Shown: one piece after another, positions 6,286-10,406 of the stretch
How the letters are laid out: every line of letters begins with the position of its first letter
How positions within the stretch are numbered: position 1 is the stretch's first letter
The notes under the pieces: generated by a model
The model's database searches: none
The model's input: the letters and a program-made list of their open reading frames with translations, nothing else
What the model was told of the DNA's origin: nothing
Made by a program: the position numbers and the translations under genes
Source: Pyrinomonadaceae bacterium
GTDB taxonomy: Bacteria; Acidobacteriota; Blastocatellia; Pyrinomonadales; Pyrinomonadaceae
Length of the DNA stretch: 10,406 nt
Direction: 5' to 3'
Assembly: GCA_013813825.1 (NCBI GenBank)
Contig: JACCRA010000332.1
Location: forward strand, 1 to 10,406

Positions 6286-7119
6286 GTGATTACCGGATTT
6301 AACACAGACATTGAGCACGATGGCGTCGTCTATCACGTGCAGACCGAAGACAAAGGATTGGCGACGCCCTTTATCCTCTCGCTCGTCTATGTTGGGGGCG
6401 CGATCCTCGCCAGCAAACGCGCACCTTATAATGATCTCGTCGCCGGCGGCTTTGACGCCGACGTGCTGACGGAACGCTTGCACCGCCAGCACAAATTAAT
6501 CTGCGCCGCGATTAACTCGGGACGCATCGACGACCTCAAACGAATGTCACAGCGCGAGGGCGACGAACGGCCAACGACGAGGGCTGGGTCGACACCAAAG
6601 GCCGCGCCGACGCCGACCCCCGCCCCGGTTGCACCGCTAGTCTCGCCGCCCAGGCTCAGCCTGGTTGTGCCACCAGTTTCTCGTCCTATTCCCGTGCCGC
6701 CTGCTGCAACTGTCTCCGCGCCGCCACCTGTCGAGGTGAAACCGGTCAAGCACGTCAAGACCGAAAAAGCCTCCCCTGTAGCTGGCGGCGACGTGCATCT
6801 GGAGCAAACGAGGGTCGCCCTTCATCTTAGTTTGATCGAAGAGAAAGAACTCTACGCTGGCGAAGTCGTGACCTTACGCATTCGCGTCAGCCGCGGGCCG
6901 AACGAGAGCCGCACCCCCGTGGCGAACGCGGCCGTCACCGTCAAGGTTCTCGGCTCTGAATTCCGCCCACTGGTTCTCACGACCAAATCCGACGAGGACG
7001 GAGTGGCAACTGTCCACGCATGGTTGCCGCGCTTTAAGACGGGGCGTGCGGCGGTTCTGATCCGGGCTGTTGCCAGCGGCTACGAAGCGGAATTACGTCG
7101 TCTCATTCATCAAGTCTGA
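6286..7119 (+). CDS. Uncharacterised two-domain protein with proline-rich linker and C-terminal beta-sandwich-like domain
   Basis: The function is not known to me. The N-terminal region (about 1-90 of 277 residues) opens with ITGFNTDIEHDG and VYHVQTEDKG, then a hydrophobic stretch and GGAILASKR. I recognise this as a recurrent N-terminal module of unannotated proteins, mainly in Acidobacteriota and deltaproteobacteria-like genomes (from memory, not searched). A Pro/Ala/Val-rich linker spans about 95-165. The C-terminal region (about 172-277) has alternating hydrophobic strands and GVATVHAWLP, resembling an Ig-like or carboxypeptidase-regulatory beta-sandwich. No signal peptide or membrane helix is visible. 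The GTG at 6286 is chosen because it falls directly before the conserved ITGFNTD motif and has TGAGA (6275-6279) upstream; an in-frame TTG at 6253 would add 11 unconserved residues. The gene lies 11 bp before thiS, so they probably share a transcript, but no thiamine role is implied by its sequence. Confidence 0.75.
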   Translation: MITGFNTDIEHDGVVYHVQTEDKGLATPFILSLVYVGGAILASKRAPYNDLVAGGFDADVLTERLHRQHKLICAAINSGRIDDLKRMSQREGDERPTTRAGSTPKAAPTPTPAPVAPLVSPPRLSLVVPPVSRPIPVPPAATVSAPPPVEVKPVKHVKTEKASPVAGGDVHLEQTRVALHLSLIEEKELYAGEVVTLRIRVSRGPNESRTPVANAAVTVKVLGSEFRPLVLTTKSDEDGVATVHAWLPRFKTGRAAVLIRAVASGYEAELRRLIHQV

Positions 7120-7125
7120 GAGGGA
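7120..7125 (+). promoter_or_regulatory. Ribosome binding site supporting the TTG start of thiS
   Basis: GAGGGA directly follows the stop codon of the upstream gene and lies 5 nt before the TTG at 7131. It supports that unusual start codon and suggests translational coupling. Confidence 0.7.
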
Positions 7126-7130
7126 AGTTT

Positions 7131-7337
7131 TTGCGAGTTCAGATCAACGGAGAGTTTAGGGAATGTCCGGAAGGGATTAAGCTGAACGACTTGATCGCGC
7201 AACTTTCGCTTGCTCCCGAACGACTGGCGGTTGAACTTAATCAACAAATTGTCCGCCGCGCCGCGTGGCCGGAAACAACTTTGCTTGAAGGCGACCGCAT
7301 CGAGATCGTCCACTTCGTCGGCGGCGGTGATATGTGA
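7131..7337 (+). CDS. thiS: Sulfur carrier protein ThiS with two residues after the terminal Gly-Gly-Gly
   Basis: ThiS is a ubiquitin-fold sulfur carrier whose C-terminal glycine is adenylated by ThiF and converted to a thiocarboxylate that feeds ThiG. The 68 residues have the expected pattern: MRVQINGEFREC, the helix KLNDLIAQLSL (17-27), LAVELNQQIV (32-41), and the C-terminal DRIEIVHFVGGG (55-66). The usual protein ends at the glycines (B. subtilis ThiS ends in HFVGGG as I recall), but here D67 and M68 follow before the stop. That tail would block adenylation unless trimmed. The start is TTG at 7131, supported by its ribosome site and by the family N-terminus. It lies 11 bp after the uncharacterised gene, and thiG follows after 200 bp. 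ThiF was not seen in the window. Confidence 0.93.
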   Translation: MRVQINGEFRECPEGIKLNDLIAQLSLAPERLAVELNQQIVRRAAWPETTLLEGDRIEIVHFVGGGDM

Positions 7338-7392
7338 TGCCACCAATTTGTCAGATACAGCCGCGTGTTGACATTAGAGCAAGCCACGGAAG

Positions 7393-7426
7393 CAGTGGAC
7401 AGGATTAGCAAGATGGACAGGATGAT
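7393..7426. repeat. Period-9 repeat (TGGACAGGAT) in the thiS-thiG spacer
   Basis: TGGACAGGAT occurs at 7396-7405 and again at 7414-7423, 18 bp apart. In between, the weaker AAGATGGAC keeps a 9-bp period (AGGATTAGC, AAGATGGAC, AGGATGATA). A degenerate complementary arm may lie at about 7458-7486 (GGTCAATTCCGTTAGGACTG). The remaining 200-bp spacer (7338-7537) shows no gene and no convincing riboswitch. The repeat may separate thiG expression from thiS, but this is inferred. Confidence 0.65.
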
Positions 7427-7537
7427 AGAAACAATACGCTCTGCCTCTCAATTGCTTCATCTGGTCAATTCCGTTAGGACTGTCTAGTTCTTACTGTCAC
7501 AATGTTGTCAGTTCTGATCAAGAAATTCTGAAGCCCT

Positions 7538-8329
<792 letters not shown>

Positions 8330-8338
8330 AGCGGTGAT

Positions 8339-8395
8339 GAGTGACAGGTGACGAGTGACGAGTGACACGCAAACAGGTTTCAGCTTGTCACTCGT
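8339..8395. repeat. GAGTGAC heptamer repeat with inverted arm between thiG and the convergent gene
   Basis: Four units follow one another: GAGTGAC (8339-8345), AGGTGAC (8346-8352), GAGTGAC (8353-8359) and GAGTGAC (8360-8366). The complementary arm GTCACTCGT (8387-8395) pairs perfectly with 8351-8359. The element occupies most of the 74-bp gap between two converging stop codons. The position would suit a bidirectional terminator, but there is no clear U-run on either side. Confidence 0.85.
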
Positions 8396-8403
8396 TATTG
8401 CTG

Positions 8404-10406
8404 TTAAGGATTCGCCGCTTTCGGCGTGACACTCGCAGTCGAGCCGTTGCGGCGGAAGTCGGCGGCGTTCGCGTCTGTATCGGCGCTGGCGGGCGAACGG
8501 ATGAGGTCGTTGGTTGTGCCGCTGGTGAAGCTGAAGAGCGCGCCTTCGCCGTAGGCGTTGAAGGGCGGGGCCGGAGCGGCGCTACCGCCTTGATAAGTCA
8601 GACCATCGAGTTTCACTCCATTCAGTTCAATTCTGATCCCGCCGGTGGTGTTGTTCAAATCAAAATAGTTTGTCTGCGAGTTAAAGGTGCTGGCGTCGAA
8701 GCCGTCGGCAAAGCCGTTGATGGTGGTGATGGAGACGCCAAAGGTCTGGCCGCCGTTGATCACGAGGAAGAAGGCGCGGGGCCTGATGAGAGTGATGGCG
8801 CTGCCAATTGATCCGGGCAGCGTGACGGTGCGCGGAGTGTTGCCGGAGCCGCCGGGGCGGTAGGAGATGACGAGGCCGCTGATGTCGAGCGTGTGCTCGG
8901 TCGGGTTGTAAAGTTCGAGGAAGTCGGCGCGCGTTTGAGTGGTCGAAGTTGAGAAGGAGATTAACGCTTCGTTGATGATCACTTGACCGGCGGTCGGGAT
9001 GGCGGGCGCGGTCACTTGCAAGCTGGCCGGGTTGCTACTTACCTGACCGGACGCCGCCCTGAGCGTCGTCTGTCCAGTGCGTAATCCGGTCGCGAGTCCT
9101 GCCTGATCGACGCTGGCGATGCTCTCGTCGGTGGTCGTCCAATTAAATGTCACCCCGCTCAACTCCTGATTGTTTTGGTCGAACGCCCGCGCCGTGAAAT
9201 GCCGCGAGGCGGCGAGACTGACGAACGCTTCCGCCGGGGTCACTTCGATGCGCGTCAGCATGGGCGCTGCTGTGACGTTGAGCATCGCGGCATTACTCTG
9301 CACGCTGGTCGAGCCTGAAGCGGCGTTGGCGTTGATTTGCGCCGCGCCGGCGTTTCCGCCGGTGACGGTGGCGATGGCCGTGCTTCCGTCGGAAGCGGTT
9401 GTCACGGCATCGATGGTGGCAACGCTGGTGTCGCTGGAAGTGAAGCTGAAAATAGCGCCACGGAACTCTTGATTATTTTGATCGAGCGCGCGGGCGGTGA
9501 ACTGTTGCGTGTTGCCGGCGACGATGGAAGCTGTGAGCGGTGTCAATTGAACACTTGTCAGAATTGGCGGAGGCGGATTGATGTTGAGCGTGGCGTTTGC
9601 TTGGAGTCCGCCGGCGCGGGCGCTGATCGTCACCGTGCCGGCGGCAAGCGCCGTCGCGACTGTCGTTGTTCCGGTCGGGGGGACCAACGCGGCTTTGTTC
9701 TGATCGCTCGCTTCCCATCTGAATGAGACGAATGACACTTCGCTCTCCGTGCCGTTGACGACGGCGAAGGCGCGGGCGTTGAAGCTCTGTGTCGCGTTGA
9801 TCTCAATGGTAGCTTGTGCCGGGACGATCTCAATGCGAGAAAGCGGCGACGAACTGAACGGCGTGCCGTCCAGCCGCGTGCCGGGAGAAAAGATGCGCCC
9901 GGCGGAATTCGATGCCGCCGCGTGCGGAACAAAACCGCCGCCGGCCAGGTTGATTTCAGCATCAGGCGCGCGGGTCAGCGATTGATCGGAAGGCGCGGGC
10001 GGAGCGCCGCTCCCGCCTGAACCGAAGGGCTGCGTGGCGATGATGACATCGCCGCCGCTTTGCGGAAGTTTGACGGTCAAGGTGTCGCCGCCGTCATTCA
10101 ATCCGAGCGATGTGGCGAGGTGGATGAGGGCGTTGCCGAAAGCCGCGTCGCCTGTTGGCGGAGCGCCGCCGCCAAAGACGATGACGGCGCGCCCGGCCGC
10201 CAGCATCGTGCCCGCCAGAAAAGTAAATCGGTTACTGGTCCCGTCCGCGAGCACGATGCCGGAGAGATCGAGCGGGGCGGACGAGTTGTTAAGCAATTCA
10301 ACGAACTCGTCATCATCGGCGCTACGTGTGCCATCGCGGTTAGCATCGCCTTCAATGGCCGGCGTGGTGGCATTGTCAGGCGCGACATCGGCCAGAATCT
10401 CATTGA
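8404..10406 (-). CDS. Large lamin-tail/Ig-like repeat protein, probably secreted; N-terminus outside window
   Basis: The frame is open from the window edge (first full codon 10404-10402) to a TAA at 8404, giving 666 visible residues. Domain order: a lamin-tail domain (about 1-176) recognised by NEILADVAPDN, GDANRDGTRS, DDEFVELLNN and LDLSGIVLADG; three BIG2-like Ig domains (about 189-278, 284-382, 383-468), each starting with a phrase such as RIEIVPAQATI, SVQLTPLTASI or RIEVTPAEAFV; then a second lamin-tail domain (about 473-666) with VIINEALISF, ADFLELYNPTEHTLDISGLVISY and an ending TPKAANP. Ig domains 2 and 3 share the phrase DQNNQE, a sign of internal duplication. Such domains are typical of exported or surface proteins; the signal peptide would lie upstream. 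Composition is Thr/Ser/Ala/Asn-rich and lysine-poor. No enzyme domain or sorting signal is visible in this part. A TTG at 10296 is not the start, because lamin-tail sequence continues upstream of it. Confidence 0.88.
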   Translation of the reverse strand, partial: NEILADVAPDNATTPAIEGDANRDGTRSADDDEFVELLNNSSAPLDLSGIVLADGTSNRFTFLAGTMLAAGRAVIVFGGGAPPTGDAAFGNALIHLATSLGLNDGGDTLTVKLPQSGGDVIIATQPFGSGGSGAPPAPSDQSLTRAPDAEINLAGGGFVPHAAASNSAGRIFSPGTRLDGTPFSSSPLSRIEIVPAQATIEINATQSFNARAFAVVNGTESEVSFVSFRWEASDQNKAALVPPTGTTTVATALAAGTVTISARAGGLQANATLNINPPPPILTSVQLTPLTASIVAGNTQQFTARALDQNNQEFRGAIFSFTSSDTSVATIDAVTTASDGSTAIATVTGGNAGAAQINANAASGSTSVQSNAAMLNVTAAPMLTRIEVTPAEAFVSLAASRHFTARAFDQNNQELSGVTFNWTTTDESIASVDQAGLATGLRTGQTTLRAASGQVSSNPASLQVTAPAIPTAGQVIINEALISFSTSTTQTRADFLELYNPTEHTLDISGLVISYRPGGSGNTPRTVTLPGSIGSAITLIRPRAFFLVINGGQTFGVSITTINGFADGFDASTFNSQTNYFDLNNTTGGIRIELNGVKLDGLTYQGGSAAPAPPFNAYGEGALFSFTSGTTNDLIRSPASADTDANAADFRRNGSTASVTPKAANP

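Noticed and set aside
6142..6300. TPP riboswitch upstream of the thi genes (TCTGAGACCC at 6273-6282)
   Set aside because: Only a CTGAGA-like hexamer is present. The expected downstream ACCTGATCTGGATAATGCC-type segment and pairing stems are absent, here and in 7338-7537.
7396..7486. Complete inverted arm for the period-9 repeat
   Set aside because: The candidate complement around 7458-7486 matches only loosely, so it is not annotated as a hairpin.
8362..8811. 149-codon plus-strand open frame after thiG
   Set aside because: It is antisense to the second lamin-tail domain of the 8404-10406 gene and begins inside the GAGTGAC repeat region.
10294..10296. TTG as the start of the lamin-tail gene
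   Set aside because: The same frame continues upstream to the window edge with clear lamin-tail motifs (NEILADV, GDANRDGT), so the gene is partial.

Overview
The window is a piece of a bacterial chromosome with moderate-to-high GC (hand counts give about 59% inside nuoF). It holds 12 protein genes in three blocks. Both ends cut through a gene. No rRNA, tRNA, CRISPR array or transposase gene was seen. The taxonomic signal is indirect: separate nuoC and nuoD, many short heptamer repeats between genes, a lamin-tail/Ig-like secreted protein, and an N-terminal protein family I associate with Acidobacteriota. I infer an Acidobacteriota-like (possibly Blastocatellia) genome, without proof.

Block 1 (1-6036, minus strand) is the front of a respiratory complex I operon, in transcription order nuoA, nuoB, nuoC, nuoD, nuoE, nuoF, a small retropepsin-like aspartic protease gene, and nuoG (cut by the window edge). 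The products build the peripheral arm: NuoE, F and G form the NADH-oxidising module with FMN and Fe-S clusters, NuoB, C and D form the quinone-reducing connector, and NuoA is a membrane subunit. A good sigma70-type promoter (TTGACA, 17 bp, TACCAT) lies about 70 bp upstream of nuoA. The protease gene between nuoF and nuoG is not a complex I subunit and is visibly lower in GC.

Block 2 (6286-8329, plus strand) is divergent from nuo. It holds an uncharacterised two-domain protein with a proline-rich linker, then thiS 11 bp later, then thiG after a 200-bp gap. ThiS is the sulfur carrier and ThiG the thiazole synthase of thiamine synthesis. ThiS has two residues (Asp-Met) after its terminal glycines, which would have to be removed before activation.

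Block 3 (8404-10406, minus strand) is the 3' two thirds or more of a large, probably extracellular protein: lamin-tail domain, three Ig-like (BIG2-type) domains, lamin-tail domain. It converges on thiG.

The most unusual feature is the spacers. Four consecutive nuo junctions (B-C, C-D, D-E, E-F) each carry a different short tandem repeat, mostly 7 bp in period, two of them with long inverted arms. Similar elements sit between thiS and thiG and after thiG. At those four nuo junctions the repeat replaces any visible Shine-Dalgarno sequence, whereas nuoA and nuoB have strong ones.
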